Shown here: positions 9,041 through 18,440 of the stretch, in pieces
Numbering within the stretch: position 1 is the stretch's first letter
Layout of the letters: each line of letters starts with the position of its first letter
Origin: Halomicroarcula saliterrae
GTDB taxonomy: Archaea > Halobacteriota > Halobacteria > Halobacteriales > Haloarculaceae
DNA length: 64,000 bases
Reading direction: 5' to 3'
Assembly: GCF_031624395.1 (NCBI RefSeq)
Contig: NZ_JAMQON010000003.1
Span: 186,001-250,000 of the forward strand
The notes under the pieces: model-generated
What the model saw: only the letters and a program-made list of their open reading frames with translations
Databases searched by the model: none
What the model was told of the DNA's origin: nothing
Program-made: the position numbers and the translations under genes

Positions 9041-9052
9041 CCGATATATCGG
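9041..9052. promoter_or_regulatory. perfect 12-bp palindrome CCGATATATCGG between hisB and udk
   Basis: A perfect palindrome with an AT-rich core in the hisB-udk divergent spacer. It lies 71 bases before the udk ATG and 155 bases before the hisB ATG. It could be a promoter (the core is TATA-like) or an operator. The rest of the 236-base spacer shows no gene. Confidence 0.35.
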
Positions 9053-9122
9053 CAACGAGACGCGCTGTCAGTGGGTAGCTCGGAAGACAAGCTATTCGTA
9101 GCAGCACGAGATACCTCTGTCA

Positions 9123-9761
9123 ATGTCAGAGTCGCCGTTTCTCATAGGAATTGCGGGTGGTACGGGCGCCGGAAAGACGACAATCGCGACCGAAATCGTG
9201 GACGCGGTGGACGTGGATATGGTTCTGCTGTCGCTGGACAACTACTACTGCGACCAGTCGGAGCTCTCGCCGGAAGAGCGGGCAGAGCTAAATTTCGACC
9301 ATCCCGACGCGATCGACTGGGAACGGTTGATCGGCGACGTCCGTTCGCTTTCGGAGAACGAGGCGGTCGCCGTTCCACAGTACAACCTGGAGACGCACAC
9401 GCGTGAGCGAGACCCCATCACAGTCGAACCCGAACCGATCGTCATCGTCGAGGGCATTCTCGCCCTGTACCACGACCGCATTCTGGACCAGCTGGACCTC
9501 TCGATTTACGTCCAGACGGACCCCGACGTCCGTGTCCTCCGGCGCATCCGGCGAGATATCGAGGAGCGTGACCGAACAGTCGACGGGGTCATCGAACAGT
9601 ATCTATCGACGGTGAAACCGATGCACGAACAGTTCGTCGAGCCCACGAAGCGGAAAGCCGATATCATCATCCCGGAGGGCGTGAACGAACCCGCGATGGA
9701 GCTCCTCCAGGAGAAGGCGATGAGGGAGATCGGTCCGAAAGCCGAGTATCAGGAGATGTGA
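9123..9761 (+). CDS. udk: uridine kinase
   Basis: 212 aa P-loop kinase converting uridine or cytidine to UMP or CMP. The Walker A motif GGTGAGKT is at residues 12-19, followed by [19 protein letters not shown] and [10 protein letters not shown], typical of Udk. The [14 protein letters not shown] block and [12 protein letters not shown] lid region follow. Together with upp at 4.6 kb the window holds two pyrimidine-salvage enzymes. The 3' end overlaps the 3' end of leuS by 13 bases (convergent). Confidence 0.93.
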   Translation: MSESPFLIGIAGGTGAGKTTIATEIVDAVDVDMVLLSLDNYYCDQSELSPEERAELNFDHPDAIDWERLIGDVRSLSENEAVAVPQYNLETHTRERDPITVEPEPIVIVEGILALYHDRILDQLDLSIYVQTDPDVRVLRRIRRDIEERDRTVDGVIEQYLSTVKPMHEQFVEPTKRKADIIIPEGVNEPAMELLQEKAMREIGPKAEYQEM

Positions 9762-12433
9762 ATCGCGGGCTTGTTCGGTCTGGCCTTCTTCGCGAGGTCG
9801 TCGTCCTCGCTCGCCCGCCGAACGGTCACCTCGGCGCCGAACTCGTCCTCGAAGAGCCAGGCGGCCTGCGCCAGCACGTCGAGCTCCCGCTCGCCGTCGA
9901 CGATCGGTTCGAGGCCCTTGCTCCGGTCGGCCAGGTCGGCGGCGTAGTCCGCGGCGGCGTCGCCGTGGGCCTGCATCGACTCGTCGGCCATGATCTCGCC
10001 GACGATGGCGGCGTCGGGGTCGGCCGACTGGGCCGTGCGGTAGGCCTCGTACTTCCAGTCCTCGGCGACCACGAGCTCGATTCGCTCGGGGTCCGAGATG
10101 TCGACGACCTCGGTGATGTCGCGCACGTCGGCGAGCGTCGTCCGGACGAGCCCGCGCTCGATGCGGTAGTCGGAGACGTCACGCAGCGACTCGGGCCAGT
10201 CGGCCTCGGCGACGAGCCCGTCCGCCTCCAGCAGGTGCCACAGCTCCTCGGCCAGATACGGGGCGATGGGAGCGAGCAGCTTCGTCAGCACGCGCAGCCC
10301 GCGGCTGTAGGCGAACAGGTAGGGCGGTTCGTAGCGCTCGTAGCGCCGGAGGAGGCGGGCGAACCGCTGGAGTTCGCCGACGACGCGGTGGAACCGGAAG
10401 CGGTCGTACTCCTCGGTGACGGCGGCGATGGTGCGGTCTATCTCCCGTTCGAGGTAGGCGTCGTGGGGCTCGCTCTCCGTGCGGACGGGGCGGGCTTCCT
10501 GAGAGCGGTGCCGGCGCGTTCGCTGGTCGACGAAGTCGCTGACCATCCCGTAGATGTCCTGCTGGAACTCGTAGGCCGTCGAGACGTCCTTGACCGTCCA
10601 CTCGAAGTCCTGAGCGGGGTGGGCCGCCGAGAGGACGAACAGTCGGGTGGTCTCGGCGCCGTACTCGTGGGGCGCGACGGCGTTGCCGGCGGACTTGGAC
10701 ATCTTCTCGCCGCTGTGTAACACCGTCCCCTGATTGATGAGCCGCTCGACGGGTTCACGCTCGTCGAGCAGCCCCAGGTCCGCCAGCGCCCGCGTGAAAA
10801 AGCGGATGTACAGCAGGTGGAGCACGGCGTGTTCCTCGCCGCCGACGTAGACGTCGACTGGGAGCCACTGGTCGGCCGTCTGCTGGTCGAACGGCGCATC
10901 GTCGAAGTGAGGACTGAGGAATCGCAGGAAGTACCACGAGGAGTCGACGAACGTGTCCATCGTGTCGGTCTCCCGGGTCGCCTCGCCGCCGCAGTCGGGA
11001 CAGGTCGTCGCTTTCCACTCCTCGGCCGCATCGAGCGGGTTACCGGTCGTCTGGACGTACGCGGGCAGTTCGACGGGGAGGTCCTCGTCGGGGACCGGGA
11101 CGGCCCCACAGTCGGGGCAGTGGACGATGGGGATGGGCGTCCCCCAGTAGCGCTGCCGGGAGATGAGCCAGTCCCGCAGGCGGTAGGTCGTCGCTTCCTC
11201 GACGCCGTCGTGGTCGAGCAGGCGCTCGCGGGCGGCCGTGCTGGCGAGGCCGTCGTACTCGCCGCTCGACGTCAGCATGCCGTCTTCGGTGTAGGGGTCG
11301 TCTGGCAGGTTCGTCCCGCTGCCGTCGACGGGTTCGACCACCTGCGAGACGGGGAGGTCGTGTGCCTCGGCGAAGTCGTGGTCGCGCTCGTTGTGGGCGG
11401 GCACGCCCATCACCGCGCCGGTGCCCACGTCGTCCAGCACGTAGGCGGCGACGTAGACGGGAATCCGCTCGCCGGTGAACGGGTGGGTCGCTGTCAGGTC
11501 GGTCGCGACGCCGGAGAGCCCGGCGTCGTCCGTGCCGGCGACCTCGTCGAGGTAGGCCGCCACGTCGTCGTCCGTCTCGGCCAGCTCGCTCACCAGGTCG
11601 TGGCCCGGCGCGAGCGCGAGATAGGTCGCGCCGTAGACGGTGTCCAGCCGGGTGGTAAAGGCCGACACCTCGCCGTACTCGTCCACGTCGAAAGTCACGC
11701 CGGCACCCTCCTGTCGGCCGATCCAGTTTCGCTGGCTGTCCCTGACCCCTTCGGGCCACCCCTCTAGGTCGTCCAGCCCGTCGTACAGCTCGTCGGCGTA
11801 GTCGGTGATGGTGAAGAACCACTGGTCGAGGTCCCGCTGGGTGACCGCAGTGCCACAGCGCCAGCAGACGCCGCCGGCGGTGTGGCCGTGGGCGGCCTCG
11901 TACTCGTCGGTCTCGACCTGTGCGTCCGCGAGAACGGTCTCACAGTCCGGACACCAGTTGACCGTCGCGGAGTCGTACTCGACGAGGTCGTTGTCGAGAA
12001 ACCGGGTGAACAGCCACTGGTTCCACTGGTAGTACTCCGGGTCACAGGTCGTAATCTCCCGTGACCAGTCGTAGCCAAAGCCCATCTCCTTCAGGTCGTC
12101 GCGCATCCGCTCGATACAGGAGCGGGTCCAGGACTCCGGGTCCGTATCGCGCTCGTAGGCCGCGTTCTCGGCGGGCAGGCCGAAGGCGTCCCAGCCCATC
12201 GGGTGGAGGACGCGGTCCCCGGCCATCCGTCGGTAGCGGGCGTGGGCGTCGGTGATGGCGTAGTTGCGGATGTGGCCCATATGCAGCGACCCGGAGGTGT
12301 AGGGGAACATCCCCAGCACGTAGGTTCGGTCCTCGGGGGCCTCAGCTCCCGAGGGCGTCTCGTAGACCCCCTCCCGCTCCCAGACGTGCTGCCAGTACTC
12401 CGTGACCCGTGCGTGGTCGTAGCGGCGCGACAT
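9749..12433 (-). CDS. leuS: leucine--tRNA ligase
   Basis: 894 aa class I synthetase. The HIGH signature appears as HMGHIRNY (residues 51-58) and KMSKS as EKMSKSAGN (near residue 578). A large CP1 editing domain lies between them, with the threonine-rich [21 protein letters not shown] block. Zinc-type Cys pairs are present ([11 protein letters not shown] and CWRCG; CPDCG and CPDCGG). The C-terminal part carries the anticodon-binding helices. The gene overlaps udk tail to tail by 13 bases, so convergent transcripts would be complementary there. Confidence 0.96.
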   Translation of the reverse strand: MSRRYDHARVTEYWQHVWEREGVYETPSGAEAPEDRTYVLGMFPYTSGSLHMGHIRNYAITDAHARYRRMAGDRVLHPMGWDAFGLPAENAAYERDTDPESWTRSCIERMRDDLKEMGFGYDWSREITTCDPEYYQWNQWLFTRFLDNDLVEYDSATVNWCPDCETVLADAQVETDEYEAAHGHTAGGVCWRCGTAVTQRDLDQWFFTITDYADELYDGLDDLEGWPEGVRDSQRNWIGRQEGAGVTFDVDEYGEVSAFTTRLDTVYGATYLALAPGHDLVSELAETDDDVAAYLDEVAGTDDAGLSGVATDLTATHPFTGERIPVYVAAYVLDDVGTGAVMGVPAHNERDHDFAEAHDLPVSQVVEPVDGSGTNLPDDPYTEDGMLTSSGEYDGLASTAARERLLDHDGVEEATTYRLRDWLISRQRYWGTPIPIVHCPDCGAVPVPDEDLPVELPAYVQTTGNPLDAAEEWKATTCPDCGGEATRETDTMDTFVDSSWYFLRFLSPHFDDAPFDQQTADQWLPVDVYVGGEEHAVLHLLYIRFFTRALADLGLLDEREPVERLINQGTVLHSGEKMSKSAGNAVAPHEYGAETTRLFVLSAAHPAQDFEWTVKDVSTAYEFQQDIYGMVSDFVDQRTRRHRSQEARPVRTESEPHDAYLEREIDRTIAAVTEEYDRFRFHRVVGELQRFARLLRRYERYEPPYLFAYSRGLRVLTKLLAPIAPYLAEELWHLLEADGLVAEADWPESLRDVSDYRIERGLVRTTLADVRDITEVVDISDPERIELVVAEDWKYEAYRTAQSADPDAAIVGEIMADESMQAHGDAAADYAADLADRSKGLEPIVDGERELDVLAQAAWLFEDEFGAEVTVRRASEDDDLAKKARPNKPAIHIS

Positions 12434-12506
12434 TCGATAGTGGGAGTGGGTCGCCGTGACACATGAGTGTTCGGCTCACGGGAGCGCGGTGGCTCCGTCA
12501 GACCGG

Positions 12507-13346
12507 TCAGTCGGGTTTTCGGGCCTCGATAGTGGCGGAGACGAGATACTCGCTCGGGTCGTAGTCGTCGGCCCACTCGCGGATGAAGGAGTCGCTGTCG
12601 TCTTTCGGCGAGATGTCGACAGCCTCGAAGCCGGCGTCGGCGAGCATCGTTTCGAGCGCGTCGACGGTCGCCGCGCCGGCCACACACGCGGCGAGCGAGT
12701 CGGGGTCACGCGTCACCTCGGGCGGGAACTCGGCCGTCTGGACCACGTCCGAGACGGCGAGTCGACCGCCGGGGCGCAGCGCCCGGTAGGCCTCGCGGAA
12801 CACCTGCGGTTTGTCCGGCGAGAGGTTGACGACACAGTTCGAGATGACCGCGTCGACGGTGGCGTCGGCTACAGGGAGGTGTTCGATTTCGCCGAGGCGG
12901 AACTCGACCGTCTCCGCGTCGTTCGCCCGGGCGTTCTCGCGGGCTTTCTCGACCATCTCGGGCGTCATGTCGACGCCGATGACACGGCCCGCCGAACCGA
13001 CGGCGTCGGCCGCGAGAAAGCAGTCGAAGCCGGCGCCCGACCCGAGGTCGAGGACCGTCTCGCCGGCGTCGAGGTCGGCGATAGCCTGTGGGTTCCCACA
13101 GCCCAGCCCGAGGTTCGCGTCGCCGGCCACCGCGTCGACCTCGTCGTCCGCGTAGCCCAGCTGGCGGGCCGTCGCGTCGGCGCCGCTCGCGCCCGCGGCG
13201 TCGTCACAGCAGCCGCCGCCGTCCGCCGACTCGTCCCCGCAGCAGCCGTCGCTGTCGGTCGCGATGTCGGCGTACCGCTCGCGGACGATGCGTCGCTGTT
13301 CGTCGTCGGGCCGGCCGGACGGTGTGGGTGAATCAGTGTCAGTCAT
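12507..13346 (-). CDS. arsM: arsenite methyltransferase
   Basis: 279 aa SAM-dependent enzyme that methylates As(III), probably for detoxification. The SAM motif VLDLGSGAGFDCF is at about residues 98-110. The three cysteines conserved in ArsM are present: Cys83 (LGCGNP), Cys171 (SNCVVNLS) and Cys221 (AACVAGA). A Cys-rich N-terminus has pairs at residues 35-36 and 46-47. It overlaps the end of the ArsR-type regulator by 8 bases, so the pair is co-transcribed from the regulator's promoter. Confidence 0.92.
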   Translation of the reverse strand: MTDTDSPTPSGRPDDEQRRIVRERYADIATDSDGCCGDESADGGGCCDDAAGASGADATARQLGYADDEVDAVAGDANLGLGCGNPQAIADLDAGETVLDLGSGAGFDCFLAADAVGSAGRVIGVDMTPEMVEKARENARANDAETVEFRLGEIEHLPVADATVDAVISNCVVNLSPDKPQVFREAYRALRPGGRLAVSDVVQTAEFPPEVTRDPDSLAACVAGAATVDALETMLADAGFEAVDISPKDDSDSFIREWADDYDPSEYLVSATIEARKPD

Positions 13347-13683
13347 CGGTGTGGAGCGTATCGAGGGTGTTCAGCAGCGACGCTGCGGCCGGCGTCAGGT
13401 CGTAGTAGCGCCAGCGGCCGTCCTTCTCGCGCGTGACGAGGCCGGCGTCGAACAGCGTCGAGAGCGCGTGGCTCACGGCGCTCTGGCTCAGCCCGACGGC
13501 GTCGGGGAGCTCGCAGGCGCAGACGGCACCGTCGGCGGCCGAGAGCAACAGGAGCAGCTCGTATCTGGTGTCGTTCGCGGCGCCCGACAGCAGGCCCACG
13601 TCGGCCGCGAGGCGCTCGTCGTCGACGTCGTGGGCCAGCGGTTCACAGCAGGCCCGGCCGTCGGTCCGTTGGTTCGATGCCAT
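13339..13683 (-). CDS. arsR: ArsR-family metalloregulator
   Basis: 114 aa winged-helix repressor. Cys55 and Cys57 in AVCACELP correspond to the CxC As(III) site of ArsR (family motif ELCVCDL), and a further Cys12-Cys13 pair near the N-terminus could complete a three-thiol site. The recognition helix region is VGLSQSAVSHALSTL. ATG 13683 is chosen because it lies just beyond the palindromic operator/promoter; the longer open frame would be translated through it. It probably represses its own operon with arsM until arsenite (or antimonite) binds. Confidence 0.92.
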   Translation of the reverse strand: MASNQRTDGRACCEPLAHDVDDERLAADVGLLSGAANDTRYELLLLLSAADGAVCACELPDAVGLSQSAVSHALSTLFDAGLVTREKDGRWRYYDLTPAAASLLNTLDTLHTDD

Positions 13684-13695
13684 CGTTCTACTTCG

Positions 13696-13711
13696 ATATA
13701 TGAGCATATAT
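13696..13711. promoter_or_regulatory. probable ArsR operator overlapping the promoter
   Basis: ATATATGAGCATATAT is a near-perfect palindrome (only the central AG breaks symmetry) 13 bases before the arsR start. A second CATATG follows at once. The AT-rich repeat also fills the TATA position expected for a leaderless arsR mRNA, so binding of a dimeric ArsR would block promoter recognition. This is the classic arrangement of autoregulated ArsR genes. Confidence 0.65.
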
Positions 13712-13804
13712 GCATATGACTGTTTCGCCGGCGGTGGTACCGGTGTTACCCGGTAACATCGGTGTCCGCGGGCGTTTTTCAGCGGGGCCCGCGAGTACCC
13801 CCAC

Positions 13805-14461
13805 ATGGCCTCGAACAAGGACGGCTACGCGGAGACGGTCGACTACGACAAGTCGCTGGACGAACACCCCACGGACGACGAACTCGACGCCGCCGTCGAG
13901 AACCTCGAAGCCAGTGGCTTCGACGTGGTCGTCGTCGACGACGCGGCGGCCGCGCTGGCCGAACTCGAATCACAGATTCCGGCCGGTGCCGGCGTGATGG
14001 ACGGTCACTCCACGACGCTGGAGGAGATCGGCTTCATGGACCACCTCATGGAGGGCGACCACGACTGGGACAACCGCCACGCCGAGGTGTACGGTATCGA
14101 CGACGACGCCGAGCGCCAGCGCGCCCGCCGGGAGGCCCAGGCCAGCGACTACTTCGTCGGCAGCGTCAACGCCATCGCCGGCACCGGCGAACTCGTCGCC
14201 GCCGACGCCTCCGGCAGCCGCGTCGGGGCCTATCCGTTCGCCGCCGAAAACCTCCTGCTGGTCGCCGGCACCAACAAGATCGTCGACGACCTCGACGCGG
14301 CGCTCGACCGACTGGAAAACGTCGCGTATCCGCTCGAAGACGCGCGTGCACAGGAAGCCTACGGACAGGGGAGTATGATCGGCAAACAGCTCATCTACCG
14401 CCAGGAAGCCGAAGAAGGCCGGACGACACTGGTTCTGGTCCGCGAGTCGCTGGGCTACTGA
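13805..14461 (+). CDS. LUD-domain (LutC/YkgG-like) protein
   Basis: 218 aa. LUD domains occur in lactate-utilisation proteins LutB/LutC. Family features seen are the GVMDGHSTTLEEIG motif near residues 59-72, the ADYFVGSVNAIAGTGELV-like segment (here ASDYFVGSVNAIAGTGELV), and GTNKIVDDLDAALDRL, with a final LVLVRESLGY. No LutA or LutB partner gene is adjacent, so the role is unassigned. Its TAC TGA end abuts copy 2 of the 80-bp palindrome. Confidence 0.85.
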   Translation: MASNKDGYAETVDYDKSLDEHPTDDELDAAVENLEASGFDVVVVDDAAAALAELESQIPAGAGVMDGHSTTLEEIGFMDHLMEGDHDWDNRHAEVYGIDDDAERQRARREAQASDYFVGSVNAIAGTGELVAADASGSRVGAYPFAAENLLLVAGTNKIVDDLDAALDRLENVAYPLEDARAQEAYGQGSMIGKQLIYRQEAEEGRTTLVLVRESLGY

Positions 14462-14542
14462 CACTGTCGGCTGTCATCACGCGGAAAATATCGCCGCGAC
14501 GGGATGGCGGATATTTCCACGAAGTTACGGCCACCAGTACGA
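14457..14542. repeat. 80-bp imperfect palindrome, copy 2 of a dispersed repeat
   Basis: The reverse complement aligns with copy 1 (5433-5517) from end to end, including the shared CTACTGA-C/T-ACTGTCGGCTGT end placed at a gene's stop codon and the GTAACTTCGTG motif in the other arm. The arms themselves pair imperfectly (ACTGTCGGCTGT near 14463 against ACGGCCACCAGT near 14526), with a GCGAC/CCCGT-type centre. It lies between the convergent LUD gene and the ABC permease gene, so both known copies occupy convergent junctions. Confidence 0.85.
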
Positions 14543-14552
14543 GTACCCCCCG

Positions 14553-15608
14553 TCACTCCTCGCCGGACTCGTAGTGTTCGCCGGCCGACTCCGGAAGCCG
14601 GGTCCGGCCGACGAACGCGAGGACGACGATGACCGCGACGAAGGGGATAGTCTGGACGAGCGAGTCGGGCACGGCATAGAGCTGGCTCGTCTGCAGACGC
14701 AACTGGATAGCGTCCAGACCGGCAAACAGCGCCGTCGAGAGCAACGCCCCGACCGGGTTGTAGTTCCCGAAGAGGTACGCGACGATGGCGATGAACCCCT
14801 TGCCGTTGACCATCGTCGGCCCGTTGCCGGTGAACTGACCGATACTGAACGCCAGTGCCGCCCCGCCCATCCCGGAGAAGGTCCCCGACAGCAGGACGGC
14901 GGCGTAGCGGACCCGCGAGACGTCGACGCCGGCGGTGTCGAGCGCCTTCGGGTTCTCGCCGGCGGCCCGGACCCACCGCCCGAAGGCCGTCCGGTTGAGC
15001 GTGTACCACGCGGTGCCGACGGCCAGAAACATCAGGTAGACCGCGGGCGAGGCGTCGAACAGCGCGCCCACGACCGGGAGGTCAGCCAGCACGGGCACTG
15101 TGATGGTCCCGAGCGTCCCGACGCTGTCGGTGTTGGGGCCGCCGTAGATGACCTGCGAACCGAACGGCGCCAGGCCCAGCGCGATGAGCCACACCGCCAG
15201 TCCGGCGATAATCTGGTCGGCCCGGAACTCGATACAGACGACGGCGAACAGGCCGGCGAGCGCCGTCGCGGCGACGACACCGACGAGGAAGCCGAGCCAC
15301 AGGGAGCCGGTGATATCGGCGCCGAAGACAGCCGTGAACGCCGCGATGATGAGCAGCCCCTCCAGCCCGATGTTGATGACGCCCGACTTCTCGGCGAAGA
15401 TGCCGCCGATAGCGGCGAAGACGATAGGGACCGACAGCCGGAGCGTGGCCGCGAGCGTCGACGACGAGACCACGAGCCCGAACAGGCGGCCGGGCCCGGA
15501 GGCGGGCGCGACGAGCGCGGCGACGCCCAGCCCCGCAAGGAGCAGGCCCGCCGCCAGCGCGACGAGTGCCCGCCCGGAGGTCGGGACCGCGTCGAAGCGC
15601 TCAGTCAT
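14553..15608 (-). CDS. ABC transporter permease, BMP/nucleoside type (second permease)
   Basis: 351 aa integral membrane protein of the sugar/nucleoside branched permease family (YufQ-like). The family blocks GGIFAEKSGVINIGLEGLL and VRAAGENPKALDTAGVDV are present, with about ten hydrophobic segments. ATG 15608 is used because it overlaps the upstream permease stop; a longer frame adds only Arg/Ser-rich shadow sequence. It is the last of four genes (binding protein, ATPase, two permeases) of a probable purine-nucleoside importer; substrate inferred from family. Confidence 0.9.
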   Translation of the reverse strand: MTERFDAVPTSGRALVALAAGLLLAGLGVAALVAPASGPGRLFGLVVSSSTLAATLRLSVPIVFAAIGGIFAEKSGVINIGLEGLLIIAAFTAVFGADITGSLWLGFLVGVVAATALAGLFAVVCIEFRADQIIAGLAVWLIALGLAPFGSQVIYGGPNTDSVGTLGTITVPVLADLPVVGALFDASPAVYLMFLAVGTAWYTLNRTAFGRWVRAAGENPKALDTAGVDVSRVRYAAVLLSGTFSGMGGAALAFSIGQFTGNGPTMVNGKGFIAIVAYLFGNYNPVGALLSTALFAGLDAIQLRLQTSQLYAVPDSLVQTIPFVAVIVVLAFVGRTRLPESAGEHYESGEE

Positions 15609-16839
15609 CGGCCTCACCTCCGATGGCGGCGGTGCCCGGGTCGTCCTGCCCGGCGGCGAGGCGCCGCCCGACGAGCCGGAAGAACTCCGGCATCGCCACG
15701 AAGAGGATGATGAGCCCGCGCAACACGCCGACCAGCTGGGGCGGCACGTTCGTCGCGAAGGCCACGACTGTCGACCCCGACTTGAGGACGCCAAAGAGCA
15801 GGGCCGCGAAGACGACGCCGACGGGGTTGTTGCCGGCGAGGATGGAGACGGTGATGCCGTCGAACCCGTAGCTGGGGACGCCCGTCTGGAACGTCCCGAG
15901 TATCATCATCACGTACACCGCGCCGCCGACGCCGCCGATAGCGCCCGACAGCGTCAGCGACGAGACGACGGTCCGCGCGGCGTCGACCCCGCCGTACTCC
16001 GCCGCGGCGGGCTGGATACCCGCGGTTCGGAGGTCGTAGCCGAAGGCCGTGGCGGTCAGCAGGTAGTAGACGCCGGCGACGAACGCGAGCGCCAGGAGCA
16101 GTGCCAGTATCGAGAAGTCGGTCCGCGGGTCGAAGATGACCGACGGGAACTGGCCGGCCGCCGGCAGCGGCGGCGTCTGGTTCGCCTGGCTGTTAGGGTC
16201 GTTGAACGGACCGGTGACGAGATACCGCGCCACCAGCACGGCGACGAAGTTGAGCATGATCGTGGTGATGACCTCGTTGGCTTCGGCGTAGGCCTTCAGC
16301 GCCCCCGGAATCGCCCCGTAGGCGCCGCCACCGACGGCACCGGCCAGGATACCGAGCGGGACCAGCAGCACCGCTCCCAGCCCGCCCGAGACCAGCGGCG
16401 CGGCCCACAGGACCGTCAGCGCCGACAGCAGCCCGCCCATGACGAGCTGGCCCTGCGTGCCGATGTTGAAGATGCCGGCCCGGAAGGCCAGCGCCACCGA
16501 CAGCCCCGTGAACACGAGGACGGTCGTCTCCCGGAGCGTCAGCGCGAACTGCGGGTTCAGCGGCGACCAGCCGCCGGCGAAGGGGTCGCCCAGCGCACCC
16601 AGGAAGAGGCGGTCGAAGACGTAGAACGGGTCGTAACACAGCGTCGACCCGCCGATGGTCAACACGGGGTCCCGGCAGGTGGCCAGCAGGCCGGCGACGA
16701 AGACGATGACCGTCCCGAGGAGTATCGACAGCAAGAGCGCCGAGGCGGCGATGAGCACCCGCTCGCCGACCGACGTCTGTCCCAGCGCGATGAGTCGGCG
16801 GCGCGCCGTCTCGCGCCAGGACTCCCCGTCCGCGCTCAT
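15601..16839 (-). CDS. ABC transporter permease, BMP/nucleoside type (first permease)
   Basis: 412 aa membrane protein of the YufP type. A charged N-terminus is followed by hydrophobic helices, with ALAFRAGIFNIGTQGQLVMG (the family's core NIG-GQ motif), AYAEANEVITTIMLNF, and ATAFGYDLRTAGIQPAAAEYGG. It overlaps the ATPase gene upstream (ATGA) and the second permease gene downstream by 8 bases, so all are translated as one unit. The two permeases are expected to form a heterodimeric channel with the double ATPase. Confidence 0.9.
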   Translation of the reverse strand: MSADGESWRETARRRLIALGQTSVGERVLIAASALLLSILLGTVIVFVAGLLATCRDPVLTIGGSTLCYDPFYVFDRLFLGALGDPFAGGWSPLNPQFALTLRETTVLVFTGLSVALAFRAGIFNIGTQGQLVMGGLLSALTVLWAAPLVSGGLGAVLLVPLGILAGAVGGGAYGAIPGALKAYAEANEVITTIMLNFVAVLVARYLVTGPFNDPNSQANQTPPLPAAGQFPSVIFDPRTDFSILALLLALAFVAGVYYLLTATAFGYDLRTAGIQPAAAEYGGVDAARTVVSSLTLSGAIGGVGGAVYVMMILGTFQTGVPSYGFDGITVSILAGNNPVGVVFAALLFGVLKSGSTVVAFATNVPPQLVGVLRGLIILFVAMPEFFRLVGRRLAAGQDDPGTAAIGGEADD

Positions 16840-18395
16840 CGGTCGCCCCCCGTGGGGACGGGGTCGGGACGCGGGATGTCGGCGGGCTCCTCGCCGGCCA
16901 TCAGGAGCCCCAGTTGCGACTCGGTCACCGAGTCGGGGTCGACCACGTCGACGAGCGACCCCTCGTACATGACGCCGAGGCGGTCGGAGAGCGACTGTAC
17001 CTCGTCGAGCTTCGAGGAGACGAGCACGACGGCGACACCGGCGGCCCGGAGCGCGTCGATGCGGTCGTGGATGAACTCCATCGACCCGACGTCGACGCCT
17101 CTGGTCGGATGAGAGGCGATCAGCACGCTCGGGTCCCGGGCCAGTTCCCGGCCGACGACGAACTTCTGCTGGTTCCCGCCGGAGAGGGATTCGGCGTCCG
17201 TCCCGGCGTCCGGCGGTCGAACGTCGTACTCCGCGATGATCGACTCGGCGTGGTCAGTGGCCACGTCCCAGTCGATGCGCCCAGAGCGAGCGTAGGGCGC
17301 GCTGTGCTGGCTCCCCAGCAACCCGTTGCTCACGAGGTCGAAGTCCATCACGAGCCCCCTGTCCTGGCGGTCCTCGGGGACGTAAGCCATACCCTGCTCG
17401 ATTCGGTCGCGCCGACTCGCCCCGGTCACGTCGGTGCCGTCGAGTTCGACACTGCCGGATTCGACCCTTCGGAGCCCGGTAATCGCCTCGATGAGTTCCG
17501 ACTGCCCGTTGCCGTCGACGCCCGCGATGCCCAGCACCTCCCCGGCCCGGACCGAGAGCGAGACGCCGTCGACGGCGCGCACGCCGCGGCTGTCCTCGAC
17601 GGCGAGGTCGTCGACCCGCAGGCGCTGCTCGCCGGGGTCGGCGGCCCGCCGGTCCACGTCCAGCAGGACCTCGCGGCCGACCATCAGCCGCGCCAGTTCC
17701 TCGCGCGTGACCGCGTCAGCGTCGACGACACCGACGTTCTGCCCGCCTCGCAGGACGGTTATCTCGTCGGCGGCGGTCATCGCCTCGCCGAGCTTGTGCG
17801 TGATGAAGATTATCGTCTTGCCCTGCGCGGTGAGTTCCTCGAACACCGAGAACAGGTCCGAGACCTCCTGTGGCGTCAGAACGGCCGTCGGTTCGTCGAG
17901 AATGAGAACGTCGGCACCGCGGTACAGCGCTTTGAGTATCTCGACGCGTTGCTGGGCGCCGACGCCGATGTCCTCGACGGCCGCGTCTGGGTCGACCGAG
18001 AAGCCGTAGCGGTCCACGAGCGTGCTGACCTCGCGGCGGGCCCGGTCGCGGTCGACAGTCAGTCCCAGCCACTTCCGTGGCTCGTTGCCCAGCGTGATGT
18101 TCTCGGTGACGGTCATCGGGTCGACCAGCATGAAGTGCTGGTGGATCATCCCGACGCCCGCGTCGATGGCGTCGCGCGGCGAGTCGAACGCCCGCTCGCG
18201 CCCGTCGACGACGACCCGGCCCGCGTCGGGCTCGTAGAGCCCGTAGAGGACGTTCATCAGCGTCGTCTTGCCGGCCCCGTTCTCCCCGAGGAGCGCGTGG
18301 ACGGTCCCGCGTTCGACTTCGAGGTCCGCGGCGTCGTTGGCGACGACACCGGGGAACCGCTTCGTGATTCCATCGAGGTGGACGGCCGTACTCAT
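16836..18395 (-). CDS. ABC transporter ATP-binding protein with two nucleotide-binding domains
   Basis: 519 aa, two fused ABC ATPase domains as in sugar/nucleoside importers (YufO/RbsA-like). The first Walker A is GENGAGKTTL (about residues 37-46), with Walker B VLILDEPTAVLTPQE. The second domain has the degenerate GVDGNGQSEL loop typical of this family, the LSGGNQQK signature near residue 405 and a VLIASHPTRGVDVGS Walker B. Two nucleotide sites are therefore asymmetric. Genes on both sides are the binding protein (45-base gap) and permeases (overlap). Confidence 0.93.
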   Translation of the reverse strand: MSTAVHLDGITKRFPGVVANDAADLEVERGTVHALLGENGAGKTTLMNVLYGLYEPDAGRVVVDGRERAFDSPRDAIDAGVGMIHQHFMLVDPMTVTENITLGNEPRKWLGLTVDRDRARREVSTLVDRYGFSVDPDAAVEDIGVGAQQRVEILKALYRGADVLILDEPTAVLTPQEVSDLFSVFEELTAQGKTIIFITHKLGEAMTAADEITVLRGGQNVGVVDADAVTREELARLMVGREVLLDVDRRAADPGEQRLRVDDLAVEDSRGVRAVDGVSLSVRAGEVLGIAGVDGNGQSELIEAITGLRRVESGSVELDGTDVTGASRRDRIEQGMAYVPEDRQDRGLVMDFDLVSNGLLGSQHSAPYARSGRIDWDVATDHAESIIAEYDVRPPDAGTDAESLSGGNQQKFVVGRELARDPSVLIASHPTRGVDVGSMEFIHDRIDALRAAGVAVVLVSSKLDEVQSLSDRLGVMYEGSLVDVVDPDSVTESQLGLLMAGEEPADIPRPDPVPTGGDR

Positions 18396-18440
18396 TATTA
18401 GTGACCCTTGGGAGGGCAGGGTTTCAAGCTAGCGACCTCG

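Noticed and set aside
10440-10520. Arg-rich segment in leuS ([17 protein letters not shown]) as a further twin-hairpin insert
   Set aside because: Although the peptide style is similar, I could not find the paired hairpins or the GA-type head in the DNA.
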